The position numbers and the translations under genes are program-made. A stretch of 45,506 bases of DNA. It comes from JANLTP01 sp031363055 (GTDB lineage Bacteria > Pseudomonadota > Gammaproteobacteria > Burkholderiales > Burkholderiaceae_E). Below are positions 8,748-17,177 of the stretch, one piece after another. Where the stretch lies: positions 1 through 45,506 of the forward strand of contig JANLTP010000208.1 of assembly GCA_031363055.1 (NCBI GenBank). Direction: 5' to 3'. The notes beneath the pieces are model-generated. The model did not search any database, was not told where the DNA came from, and worked only from the letters and a program-made list of their open reading frames with translations. Position 1 is the stretch's first letter, and each line of letters starts with the position of its first letter.

Positions 8748-10210
8748 GTGCCGTCCTCGCCATTGATGGCCGGTAACTTAAAAACTGAAACCTCGTCGCT
8801 GAGCACTTTGGCGTATTCGGCCAGACGGCGCGTCTCGATCGCCTGCGAGGTTAGTTGCCGAGCCGTCTCGGCGCTGGCCTCTTGAATAATCCGCGCGCGC
8901 TCCTGCAAGCCGGCGCCGACCTTGGCCTGCTCGACCGAGGTTCGCGCAATTTCACGGACACTCGAAGCCAGTGACTCAGTGCATTCCTGGCTGCGTCGCA
9001 TGCCTTGCCCGGCACCGTCGGCCAACTGACTGATTTCGACCACCTTGCTGATTGCCTGATTCATGGCGATGACCGTTTCATGGGTCTCGGTCTGAATCGC
9101 AATCACCAGCCGGCCAATGTCGGCACTTGAATCCTTGGCGGACTCGGACAGTCGCTTGACCTGATCGGCCACCGTCACAAAATTTCGCCCGGCTTCGCCG
9201 GCTGCGAGCGCGTGCATGGAGGCGTTCAATGCGAGTATGCCCGTGCGCTCGGCCATGTCCTGAATCAGCGTCACAATCTGGCCAATCTCCTGCGAGCGCT
9301 CGCCGAGGCGCTTGATTCTCTTTTCGGTCTCGCGAATCAGTTCCCGCGACTGTGCAATCGCACCGACCGTATCATTGACACCGCGCACCGACTCAACGGT
9401 CGCCTTGACCGCCTGATCGGCGATATCGTTACAGGCGCGCGCACGCTCGGAAATCGCATTCAACGCGGCAGCGGCGCGGCCCAGTTCACGCGCGGCCAGC
9501 TCGACTTCATGTCGCTCGCGACCGGCCGCCGCCGCCGCCGATTCCGACTGGGTACGCACGGACAGGGTCGCCTGCGCCACGCTCCTCGAGATTCGCGACA
9601 TACTCATGAGAACCCGGCTGGTCTCTTCGTTGAGCAGATTCAACGCCTCGGCAATGGCGCCGGTGACATCATCATTGACCGGAATCTTGATGCTCAGATC
9701 CTTGCTGGTGGCAATCTCGCCAACCGAGCGCATGATCTCGATCACCGAGGAATTAAGCTCATTGTTCGCGCGCGACTCCTGCGTTTGTAACAGGCCGCGC
9801 TGATCGAGCAAAACGTCAAGCGCGCGGCCCAGTCGGCCGATCGGATCGGCCGCAATCAAATAACTTCTGGCCGAGGTGTCGCCGAGTCGCGCTCGTTCAA
9901 TGACTTGCTGCACATTCTCCAGGCCATGTTGTTGTTCTCCGAGCAGGCGACCCAGCCACAGGTAAGCGATACCGGCGACCACCGCCGAAAGCAATGCGCT
10001 GGCGGCGACCACACCCGGCCAGGAGCGTGTGGTCAGAATGTCCCCGACCTCGGAGGCCATCCAGACGCCCATCAACAGACTCAGCAACAGCAAAACGAAC
10101 AATGCGATGGCGGCAAACCGGGGCAAGCTCGATTCGATGAACGGCGCCTCGAACTGCAGCACCGGGCTCACCGACGACTCGGGCAGCACTTGATGCAATG
10201 ACTCAGTCAT
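8744..10210 (-). CDS. pilJ: PilJ-like methyl-accepting chemotaxis protein with no periplasmic domain
   Basis: A 488-aa membrane chemoreceptor feeding the neighbouring ChpA-like kinase. Two transmembrane helices (about 31-53 and 66-88) are separated by only about a dozen residues, so the large sensor domain typical of PilJ is missing. A long cytoplasmic coiled coil follows, with the signalling tip ILALNASMHALAAGEAGRNF and ADQVKRLSES, the PilJ-type form. I chose ATG 10210: it overlaps the CheW stop by 8 nt, whereas a longer frame reaches 10291 inside cheW. The stop overlaps chpA (TTGA). Confidence 0.85.
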   Translation of the reverse strand: MTESLHQVLPESSVSPVLQFEAPFIESSLPRFAAIALFVLLLLSLLMGVWMASEVGDILTTRSWPGVVAASALLSAVVAGIAYLWLGRLLGEQQHGLENVQQVIERARLGDTSARSYLIAADPIGRLGRALDVLLDQRGLLQTQESRANNELNSSVIEIMRSVGEIATSKDLSIKIPVNDDVTGAIAEALNLLNEETSRVLMSMSRISRSVAQATLSVRTQSESAAAAAGRERHEVELAARELGRAAAALNAISERARACNDIADQAVKATVESVRGVNDTVGAIAQSRELIRETEKRIKRLGERSQEIGQIVTLIQDMAERTGILALNASMHALAAGEAGRNFVTVADQVKRLSESAKDSSADIGRLVIAIQTETHETVIAMNQAISKVVEISQLADGAGQGMRRSQECTESLASSVREIARTSVEQAKVGAGLQERARIIQEASAETARQLTSQAIETRRLAEYAKVLSDEVSVFKLPAINGEDGT

Positions 10211-10721
10211 GGGCCAGCGCCTTGAAGAATCGGTCAAAATCAGTTTCCCACCAAATTCTTGCATCGAAGTCTGCCTGCGCAGAAGTGCCAACGACTCTCG
10301 CCTTGCGCGGTGACATCAAACAGCCTGAGTAGCAGCTATCGGGCAGTGCCGCATCGACCACCTGCAAATCGTTGAGCAATAGCGGGGCTTGCTCGACCTG
10401 CATGGCCAGCAACGAGTCGCGACCCTTGAGCATGACAATTGAGCAAGTCTGCACGACCGCCACCGTCGATGGTGCGACCGGATTGACGCAAAAGACCAAC
10501 ACCGGATGACCGCGTATCTGGGCCGCACCCCGTACCCGTCTGCCCACGCGCGGGATCGGGAAGATTTTGATGCCCGCCAGAAACTCGGCACCCTGCGCCG
10601 CATTGAGTAGAAGCCCGAGGCCACCGGCGTCAACGCCAAACCGGCTATCCAGATGGCCATCGCTAGCGTTGGCGGCCCAACCGATTGCGCGCTCCGCTGA
10701 CTGAACTCCGGCGGTCGTCAT
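10203..10721 (-). CDS. pilI: CheW-like adaptor (PilI-like)
   Basis: A 172-aa CheW-domain protein expected to couple the MCP to the ChpA-like kinase. Seen: the central CheW region FPIPRVGRRVRGAAQIRGHP with the usual strand-glycine pattern, then VVQTCSIVMLKGRDSLLAMQ. The C-terminal tail (IWWETDFDRFFKALAHD) resembles PilI rather than flagellar CheW. The ATG overlaps the previous stop by one base (TGATG) and its own stop overlaps the MCP start, indicating a tightly coupled operon. Confidence 0.8.
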   Translation of the reverse strand: MTTAGVQSAERAIGWAANASDGHLDSRFGVDAGGLGLLLNAAQGAEFLAGIKIFPIPRVGRRVRGAAQIRGHPVLVFCVNPVAPSTVAVVQTCSIVMLKGRDSLLAMQVEQAPLLLNDLQVVDAALPDSCYSGCLMSPRKARVVGTSAQADFDARIWWETDFDRFFKALAHD

Positions 10722-12076
10722 CAGCGCCGGGCAAATTGTGGGTCATCGGGCAGTTTGGCCGACGGGTTGCCGGCAACCGACGCCGGTCCATTCGGAGCCG
10801 CCGGTTCAACCTCGGGCAACGGCAGGCGCAACATCGCCGACAGGTCATCGATCGCCAGCGACTTGCGCAACTGTTTGAATACCGCCGTCTCCAGTGCCTG
10901 CAGAGTCACTGGCTTGATAAGGTAGGTATCACAACCGGCCAGCGCACCTCGGGCCAGATCGAAGGCCGACGATTTACTGGTCAGGAGCACCACAGGAATT
11001 TGTCGAAACTGGCGATTTCGTTTGATGAGCCGCGTCAATTTGTAGCCATCCATATCGGGCATGACCACATCGAGCAAGACCAGATCGAAAAATTGCTCTT
11101 CGAGACATTGGATCGCCTCAGCGCCACTGCCAACCACATTGCAGGCCAGACCCATGCGCTGCACCGCACTGGTCAGTTGTTGCCTGACGGTTGGACTGTC
11201 ATCGACAATCAACACCCGCAATTGCTGTGGCGCTGGCGGGCTCAGATGCGACTTCGGGAACGGAAACAAATTGGAGTTCGGCACCGGCGCAGTGGCCGTG
11301 GTGGCCGGCGCGGCCGAGGCGGCCGGTCCAATTTGAGCGACTGACCCGATCGATGCCGGATGCGCCTTCAGGCTGACCGGCAGCACCGGACGCGCGGGCA
11401 AGTCAAGCTTCGGCGCAGGCGGCCGAGGGCCGGGTCTGGCTGTCGGCGCGGCCGACGGCGGCGGCGAAATCGTTGCCGGCAGCGGCGTTATTGGCGTTGA
11501 CGGCGAAGGCCCCGGTGGCGCAGACGCAACGGTCGCCAACGTTTCAGGTACGCTCATTGCCGCCCGCAAAACGAGTTGATCGCTGCTGTCGCTCTTTCCG
11601 GGCGTTTGGGCTTCGGCAACGTCGCCGTCGACATCGACATCGACATTGACCGCGACGAGCGCCTCGGACTGATCGGACGCAACGGTCAGCCGTGACAGCT
11701 CGATCGTTACTGCTGGCTCAACGGTTTCCTGTCGCTGCAGCTCAAGCTCAACGACACGATTCAAGATAGGCAATAACTGCAAGGTCAGCCGATCAATCGA
11801 GATCGCATGGCGTGCAGCACCCGGTGCTCCTCGCGGCACAGCCACAATCACCGGAATCGAGCGCGTGCCCGTGCGAACCGCCGACACTGCGCGAACGCCC
11901 TCTGCGTCGTTGGTGTTAGCGATCAGAATATCGATTGACTCCGGTTCAGCTCCCGGAGCCAAGACAAATTCGAAACGGTTGTACTGGCTATGCTTGAAAA
12001 CGATTTCAATCAGGCGCCAGTCGCGCGGGTCGAGACCCGCCGCACCGATTCGGTAAACCGGTTTTACTGTCTGCAT
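10721..12076 (-). CDS. PilG-like response regulator with N-terminal pseudo-receiver
   Basis: A 451-aa protein, first gene of the chemosensory operon. Residues 1-113 look like a degenerate receiver fold with no acidic pocket. Residues 145-152 are an Asp/Val repeat (VDVDVDGD), and 180-285 is a Pro/Ala-rich linker. Residues 286-405 form a canonical receiver: D292/D293, phospho-acceptor D336 in LLDVVMPDMDGY, T366 and K388. PilG and PilH are normally two single-domain proteins; here one long protein occupies their place. The output is presumably pilus motor control. The 200 bp upstream separates it from the divergent metY. Confidence 0.82.
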   Translation of the reverse strand: MQTVKPVYRIGAAGLDPRDWRLIEIVFKHSQYNRFEFVLAPGAEPESIDILIANTNDAEGVRAVSAVRTGTRSIPVIVAVPRGAPGAARHAISIDRLTLQLLPILNRVVELELQRQETVEPAVTIELSRLTVASDQSEALVAVNVDVDVDGDVAEAQTPGKSDSSDQLVLRAAMSVPETLATVASAPPGPSPSTPITPLPATISPPPSAAPTARPGPRPPAPKLDLPARPVLPVSLKAHPASIGSVAQIGPAASAAPATTATAPVPNSNLFPFPKSHLSPPAPQQLRVLIVDDSPTVRQQLTSAVQRMGLACNVVGSGAEAIQCLEEQFFDLVLLDVVMPDMDGYKLTRLIKRNRQFRQIPVVLLTSKSSAFDLARGALAGCDTYLIKPVTLQALETAVFKQLRKSLAIDDLSAMLRLPLPEVEPAAPNGPASVAGNPSAKLPDDPQFARR

Positions 12077-12277
12077 TGTTTTGAATCATCGCCAACCCGA
12101 CCAGCGGATCGACATCCGTGCATGAGTAAAACCTATATTGTCACACTATGCTGTTGATCGGCGCACTTCCGTCGTACTTCCCGCGTCTGCCGGCCCCGCA
12201 GCCGCTTTACGCGTGGCTTTGCGTCAACAGTTGACGGCGCCGTGATAGCATCTTTTAGGCTATTTACAAGTGAAGCA
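12077..12277. promoter_or_regulatory. divergent intergenic region (chemosensory operon / metY)
   Basis: This 201-bp gap must hold promoters for both directions. A 6-bp inverted repeat, CGTCAA-CAG-TTGACG, lies at 12222-12236 and could be an operator; its right arm TTGACG could also be a -35 box for metY. No convincing -10 is seen. I looked for SAM-riboswitch-like helices before metY and did not recognise any. Confidence 0.35.
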
Positions 12278-13591
12278 ATGAGCGAACGAAACCCTTACGA
12301 ACGGGACTTTTACGGCTTTGACACCTTGAGTGTTCATGCCGGTGCCTCACCCGAGAAAAACGCCGGAGCGCGCGCGACTCCGATCTATCTGTCAACCGCC
12401 TTTGTTTTCGAGGACTCGGACCACGCGGCGGCGCTGTTCAATATGGAACAAGCGGGCCACGTCTATTCGCGCATCAGTAACCCTACAGTGGCCGTGCTCG
12501 AGGAGCGTATTGCCGCGCTCGAGAGCGGGGTTGGCGCGGTCGCCACTGCCAGCGGCCAGGCAGCTCTGCATTTGGCGATTGCGACCATCGCTTGCGCCGG
12601 CTCGCATATTGTTGCGTCCAGGGCTTTGTACGGCGGCTCGCACAATTTGCTGCACTACACCTTGCGCCGCTTTGGCATCGAGACCAGTTTTGTTGACCCG
12701 CGCGACGTCGACGCGTGGCGCGCTGCGATTCTACCCAACACCCGCATGTTGTTCGGCGAAACGCTGGGTAATCCCGGCCTCGACGTGTTGAACATACCGC
12801 TGATTGCGCAACTCGCGCACGACCACCACTTGCCCTTGCTGGTGGACTCGACGTTCACCACACCCTACCTCATCAAACCGGTTGATATGGGCGCCGATCT
12901 GGTGTATCACTCTGCCACCAAATTTCTCTGTGGTCATGGCACAGTGCTGGGCGGCCTGCTGGTCGACTCGGGTCGCTTTGACTGGACCACGTCGGATCGG
13001 TTTCCCGAACTGACGCAGCCCTATGACGGCTTTCACGGCATGGTGTTCGCCGAAGAGTCAACGGTAGCGCCGTTTCTGTTGCGCGCCCGCCGCGAGGGCT
13101 TGCGCGACTTTGGCGCCTGCATGAGTCCGATGAACGCCTTTCAGATCATTCAAGGCGTCGAAACCTTGTCGATCCGGATGCAGCGCCATGTCAGCAATGC
13201 CATGGCAGTAGCGGAGTACTTAGCCGCGCATGCCTCGGTGGCGCAAGTCTCCTACCCCGGTCTGAGCAGCCACCCCGACTATGCCTTGGCGCAACGATTG
13301 ATGCCTCGCGGCTGTGGTGCCGTGTTCAGTTTTGATCTGAAAGGTGATCGCGCCGCCGGCCGGCGCTTTGTTGAAGCGCTGCAAATCTTTTCGCACCTGG
13401 CCAACGTCGGTGATGCGCGCTCGCTGGTGATCCATCCGGCCTCGACCACTCACTTTCGCATGGACAGCGCCGCGCTGGCCGCCGCTGGCATTGGCGAGGG
13501 CACGCTGCGCCTGTCCATCGGGCTGGAAGACAGCGCCGATCTGATCGCCGACTTAAGCCGGGCGTTCAAGATCGCCGCCAAGGGAACCTAG
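12278..13591 (+). CDS. metY: O-acetylhomoserine sulfhydrylase (MetY-type PLP enzyme)
   Basis: A 437-aa cystathionine gamma-synthase-fold enzyme that replaces the acyl group of O-acylhomoserine with sulfide to make homocysteine. Seen: GARATPIYLSTAFVF near 30, YSRISNPT near 63, ASGQAA near 91, the PLP-lysine K215 in HSATKFLCGHG, and SPMNAFQIIQGVETL. The length and the last motif fit MetY better than MetZ, so acetylhomoserine is the likelier substrate, but succinyl use cannot be excluded. ATG 12278 is preferred over a weaker in-frame start at 12242. The hydrolase gene starts 2 nt after its stop. Confidence 0.87.
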   Translation: MSERNPYERDFYGFDTLSVHAGASPEKNAGARATPIYLSTAFVFEDSDHAAALFNMEQAGHVYSRISNPTVAVLEERIAALESGVGAVATASGQAALHLAIATIACAGSHIVASRALYGGSHNLLHYTLRRFGIETSFVDPRDVDAWRAAILPNTRMLFGETLGNPGLDVLNIPLIAQLAHDHHLPLLVDSTFTTPYLIKPVDMGADLVYHSATKFLCGHGTVLGGLLVDSGRFDWTTSDRFPELTQPYDGFHGMVFAEESTVAPFLLRARREGLRDFGACMSPMNAFQIIQGVETLSIRMQRHVSNAMAVAEYLAAHASVAQVSYPGLSSHPDYALAQRLMPRGCGAVFSFDLKGDRAAGRRFVEALQIFSHLANVGDARSLVIHPASTTHFRMDSAALAAAGIGEGTLRLSIGLEDSADLIADLSRAFKIAAKGT

Positions 13592-13593
13592 CC

Positions 13594-14460
13594 GTGTGGA
13601 TTGATGTCAAAGCCGCACCGGGCGGGAAGTCAGACGGGAAGTCAGAAGGCCAACCAAACCGTCAGACGAACACGCTGCATGATAGCGGTCGCGCCTATGC
13701 CTATACCGGTGGCAAGCCGTTCGATCCGAAACAGCCGGTCATCGTGTTTGTACACGGCGCACAACTCGATCACAGCGTCTGGATCCTGCAATCGCGCTAC
13801 CTCGCCCATCATGGCTTTTCGGTGCTGGCCGTTGATCTGCCTGGCCATGGTCGCACTGACACGACTACCATGGCCAAGGTCGAGGATCTGTCGGCGTGGT
13901 TGTTGCGCCTGCTCGACGCAGCCGGCGTTGACCGCGCAACCTTGGTCGGCCACAGTCTGGGTTCATTGATCGCCCTCGAAGCCTGCGGGATGGCGCCGGC
14001 TCGCGTCGAGAAGCTGGTACTGGTCGGATCAGCGTTTCCCATGCGAGTGTCGGACAGTTTGTTGACCGCAGCACGAGAAAACGAGGCCGCTGCCTTCGAT
14101 ATGATCAATACCTGGTCACACACGGGGGTGACCCATTCACCCGGTAGTCCCGGCCCGGGGTTCTCGGTGTTCATCCAGAATCGACGACTGATGGAGCGCC
14201 AAAGGCCTGGCGTGTTGTCGGCGGCTTTTGAGGCGAGCAACCGGTACGCGGGCGGATTCGACCGTGCACAGGGCGTCAATTGCCCCACCCTGTTGATTCT
14301 TGGACGCAACGATCAGATGACCCCGATCAAGGCCGGACGCGCATTGGCCGCCAGGATCAAGGGCTCGAGAGTCGTTGAAATCGAGCGTTGCGGGCATTCG
14401 CTGATGGCCGAGCGCCCCGACGCTGTCCTGACCGCACTCAAGGACTTCCTGGCGGCCTAG
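13594..14460 (+). CDS. alpha/beta-fold hydrolase
   Basis: A 288-aa single-domain alpha/beta hydrolase with no signal peptide. Seen: oxyanion motif HGAQLDHSVW (54-63), nucleophile S121 in VGHSLGS, acid D240 in LGRNDQMTP and base H268 in RCGHSLMAERPD. The substrate is unknown; the fold covers esterases, lipases and C-C hydrolases. The GTG start lies 2 nt after metY. A duplicated KSDG/KSEG tetrapeptide occurs at residues 12-19. Its neighbours (DUF2069 and alkB) are co-oriented, so an ester or alkane-related role is possible but only inferred. Confidence 0.85.
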   Translation: MWIDVKAAPGGKSDGKSEGQPNRQTNTLHDSGRAYAYTGGKPFDPKQPVIVFVHGAQLDHSVWILQSRYLAHHGFSVLAVDLPGHGRTDTTTMAKVEDLSAWLLRLLDAAGVDRATLVGHSLGSLIALEACGMAPARVEKLVLVGSAFPMRVSDSLLTAARENEAAAFDMINTWSHTGVTHSPGSPGPGFSVFIQNRRLMERQRPGVLSAAFEASNRYAGGFDRAQGVNCPTLLILGRNDQMTPIKAGRALAARIKGSRVVEIERCGHSLMAERPDAVLTALKDFLAA

Positions 14461-14479
14461 GGGGCTGCCGGAATCAAGA

Positions 14480-14839
14480 ATGGACCTGAACTCGCCGACC
14501 GGCCTGCGCCGTGCCATTCTGGCTTTGTTTGTTATCTTGATTCTGCACTCGCTGGCATGGGAACTGTGGTGGGCGCCGCTTCGACCTGGCGGTTCATGGT
14601 TGGCCCTCAAGGCTCTGCCGCTGGCGATTGCCTTGCCTGGCCTGGCGCGCGCGAACGCCCGCACCTATCGCTGGTGGTCGATGTTGATACTGGCCTACCT
14701 GTGCGAAGGCTCGGTGCGGATGCTCAGCGATCGCGGCATGGGGGCGCAACTGGCGCTGATCGAGTTTGGACTGGCGGCACTTGCCTTTGGTTTGATCCTG
14801 CAATACATGCGCCTCTTGAAGGCAGCACCGAGCGTATGA
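14480..14839 (+). CDS. DUF2069 membrane protein
   Basis: A 119-aa protein with about four hydrophobic segments (12-30, 41-55, 66-80, 92-110) and the Trp/Arg-rich pattern of the DUF2069 family (RTYRWWSMLILAYLCEG), found in Beta- and Gammaproteobacteria. No function is established. Its stop overlaps the alkB-like start (ATGA), so the two are probably co-translated. Confidence 0.8.
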   Translation: MDLNSPTGLRRAILALFVILILHSLAWELWWAPLRPGGSWLALKALPLAIALPGLARANARTYRWWSMLILAYLCEGSVRMLSDRGMGAQLALIEFGLAALAFGLILQYMRLLKAAPSV

Positions 14840-15945
14840 GTTTTCCAGCACCGACGCGCTCGTCCGCCCTGCCCGCCGTTCCTGCTTCGTCAACGACACA
14901 AGACCTGGCGTCGCCGTCATTCTGGTCGAGCCTGCGCTTCTTGCGTGCGGTGCTGTTACCCGGGCTGCCCTGGTTATGCCTTCTGATGTTGCCGTCTTGG
15001 CCGGTGCTGGCCGCCTGGTTGCCGTTTCTGATCATTCACGCGCTGATCCCGGTCCTTGACTGGGTGATCGGCAATGACCCCGAGCCGCCACGCCGCAGCG
15101 ATCGCTTCTCGCAAAGTCTGCCTCTGTTGTGCCTGCCGAGCTGGATTATTGGATTGGTCTGGTCGGTGTCTTTAGCGCCATCGCTGGGATTGGCGAGTTG
15201 GCTCGGTCTGACGCTTTCAATGGGCGCGATTGGCGGCGTTGTCGCGATCAACGCGGCCCATGAATTGATTCACCGCAGCCATCGGGTCGAGCGCGGTGCT
15301 GGCGCCGTGCTGCTGGCGAGTGTCTGCTACGGCGCGTTCAAGGTCGAGCATGTACGCGGCCATCATCTGTGGGTCGGCACCGATCGCGATTCCGCCAGTG
15401 CCCATCGCGGCCAGTCACTTTATGCATTTGTGCCGCGCTCAATGTTGGGGACGGTGCGCAGCGCCTGGCGTCTCGAGGCCATGCGATTAGAGCGCCTCGG
15501 TCAGGCAGCGCTGTCGCTGGCCAACGAAAACTTGCGGCTGGCGATTCTCTCGACGCTATTCGTACTCGTCATCGGCTGGGCCTTCGGACTTTCCGCGATG
15601 GCTTTTGTACTGACCGTGTCGTTGTTATCGATCGTCGAACTCGAAATCATCAACTACATCGAGCACTACGGGCTACGGCGCAAAATACTGGCGAATGGCT
15701 TGCCCGAACCAGTCGAGCCGCGCCATTCGTGGAACGCGAACTCCCGAATCATCAATTCGTTTCTGTTTAATTTGCAACGTCACTCGGATCATCACGCGCA
15801 TGCCGGCAAACGTTTTCCCGCGCTCAGCGGCCAGGTCGATGCGCCGATTCTGCCGGCCGGCTATGGCGCCATGATCTTGCTCGCGCTATTTCCCCGCTGG
15901 TGGAAAATGGTCATGGATCGGCGACTGGATCGAAATGAGCGATAA
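14836..15945 (+). CDS. alkB: alkane 1-monooxygenase-family membrane di-iron hydroxylase (AlkB-like)
   Basis: A 369-aa integral membrane protein of the fatty-acid-desaturase/alkane-hydroxylase superfamily. All histidine boxes are present: HELIHRSH (H142, H146, H149), EHVRGHH (H172, H176, H177), and LQRHSDHH (H316, H319, H320). NYIEHYGL (H277) is also present and is a hallmark of AlkB and related hydroxylases. Hydrophobic helices flank these boxes. AlkB oxidises terminal methyl groups of alkanes using rubredoxin; no rubredoxin or reductase gene is visible here. The start ATG 14836 overlaps the DUF2069 stop; a longer open frame upstream is antisense-like in composition and ignored. The true substrate could be another alkyl compound. 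Confidence 0.88.
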   Translation: MSFPAPTRSSALPAVPASSTTQDLASPSFWSSLRFLRAVLLPGLPWLCLLMLPSWPVLAAWLPFLIIHALIPVLDWVIGNDPEPPRRSDRFSQSLPLLCLPSWIIGLVWSVSLAPSLGLASWLGLTLSMGAIGGVVAINAAHELIHRSHRVERGAGAVLLASVCYGAFKVEHVRGHHLWVGTDRDSASAHRGQSLYAFVPRSMLGTVRSAWRLEAMRLERLGQAALSLANENLRLAILSTLFVLVIGWAFGLSAMAFVLTVSLLSIVELEIINYIEHYGLRRKILANGLPEPVEPRHSWNANSRIINSFLFNLQRHSDHHAHAGKRFPALSGQVDAPILPAGYGAMILLALFPRWWKMVMDRRLDRNER

Positions 15946-15980
15946 CCCTGTGCACGGTCATCTCGCCATAACTAGGTCTG

Positions 15981-16991
15981 CTAAACGCTGACCGACGGCG
16001 CAGTCAGAACCAGGTCAGCGGCTCGCAACAACAAGGCCGGATCGTTACGCGCAAGTTCCTGCGGGTCAGATAGCAAACGCCGCCAGGCACGAGCACCCGG
16101 CAAGCCGTTGAACAAACCCAGAACATGGCGACTGATGGCACGCAAGGGTACGCCGAGCCTGGCCTGGCCTCTGGCGTATTCTGCTAACGCTGCAACTACT
16201 GGTGCGTGCTCAACGGCCGGTCCGACCTCGCCAAAGACGACGGCGTCGACCTCGTGCAACAGCCACGGATTCTGGTAGGCCTCTCGTCCCAACATGACGC
16301 CATCGAACTCGCGTAAATGCTCGCCGACCGCCGCCAGCGAATTGATGCCACCATTCAGCACAAAGTCAAGATTCGGAAAATCACGTCTCAATTGGCGTAC
16401 GAAGTCGTAGCACAGAGGCGGAACTTCGCGATTCTGCTTCGGAGATAGCCCCTGCAGCCAGGCCGCACGGGCGTGAACCACGAATGTTTTCGCACCGCCT
16501 TCGCAGACCGTACCGACAAAATCGCGCACGAACGAATAGTCGAGCTCACGATCGACCCCGATTCGGTGTTTGACCGTGATCGGTAACGAGCAGGCCTCGG
16601 CCATCGCCCGAACGCAATCGCGAACCAGCGCAGGCTCGCGCATCAGACAGGCACCGAACGCGCCGCGTTGAACGCGCTCGCTGGGACAGCCACAATTCAA
16701 GTTGATTTCACGATAGCCCCATTGCTCGCCGAGTCGTGCGCAATGGGCCAGATCGCCGGGTTCACTGCCGCCCAGTTGCAAGGCCACCGGTTGCTCGCGT
16801 ACGTCGAAATCGAGGTGGCGCGGCACATCGCCATGCAGCAGCGCGCCGGTGGTCACCATTTCGGTATAAAGCAAGGCGCGGCGCGTCAACAGACGATGGA
16901 AAAATCGGCAATGCCGATCGGTCCAGTCCATCATTGGCGCTACGCACAATCGCGAAGGCGGAACTTTTTCAGTCGTTGTCACCGGAACCAT
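15981..16991 (-). CDS. dusA: tRNA-dihydrouridine(20/20a) synthase DusA
   Basis: A flavoenzyme reducing uridines in the tRNA D-loop. Seen: FMN-binding start VAPMMDWTDRHCRFFHRLL, typical of DusA rather than DusB or DusC; LQLGGSEP; the catalytic-cysteine motif NLNCGCPSERVQRGAFGACL; KHRIGVD; FVLNGGIN; and GVMLGREAYQNPW. I chose ATG 16991 (336 aa). A TTG at 17048 would add 19 unconserved residues. The gene converges on alkB with a 35-bp gap in which no terminator is seen. Confidence 0.93.
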   Translation of the reverse strand: MVPVTTTEKVPPSRLCVAPMMDWTDRHCRFFHRLLTRRALLYTEMVTTGALLHGDVPRHLDFDVREQPVALQLGGSEPGDLAHCARLGEQWGYREINLNCGCPSERVQRGAFGACLMREPALVRDCVRAMAEACSLPITVKHRIGVDRELDYSFVRDFVGTVCEGGAKTFVVHARAAWLQGLSPKQNREVPPLCYDFVRQLRRDFPNLDFVLNGGINSLAAVGEHLREFDGVMLGREAYQNPWLLHEVDAVVFGEVGPAVEHAPVVAALAEYARGQARLGVPLRAISRHVLGLFNGLPGARAWRRLLSDPQELARNDPALLLRAADLVLTAPSVSV

Positions 16992-17137
16992 TTTTGCAGG
17001 CCCAAGGGACGGGCGGTGGCGAGAGTTTATCGTGGCCTGACGGGTCAATTTGCTTCCCCGGCCAACCGGATTTGCATCCTAGTCCAACTGGCCTAGTTGC
17101 AAAAAGCCGATGCAGACATTAATCTGGACAGCACAAA

Positions 17138-17153
17138 CCGACTATCAAGTCGG
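17138..17153 (+). promoter_or_regulatory. short hairpin in leader of the NarL-type regulator
   Basis: CCGACT and AGTCGG form a 6-bp stem with a 4-nt loop, 24 nt before the ATG of the next gene. It could be an operator or leader hairpin. The ribosome-binding site GGGAG (17167-17171) lies outside it. Confidence 0.3.
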
Positions 17154-17177
17154 TGAGGCGAGGCAAGGGAGCCCCGA

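Noticed and set aside
12077..12277. SAM or other riboswitch upstream of metY
   Set aside because: I could not recognise the conserved helices or core bases of known methionine-related riboswitches; only one short palindrome is seen. A covariance-model search would decide.
14557..14835. Long N-terminal extension of the AlkB-like protein
   Set aside because: It would run through the DUF2069 gene in another frame. ATG 14836 at the ATGA overlap gives a normal family N-terminus.
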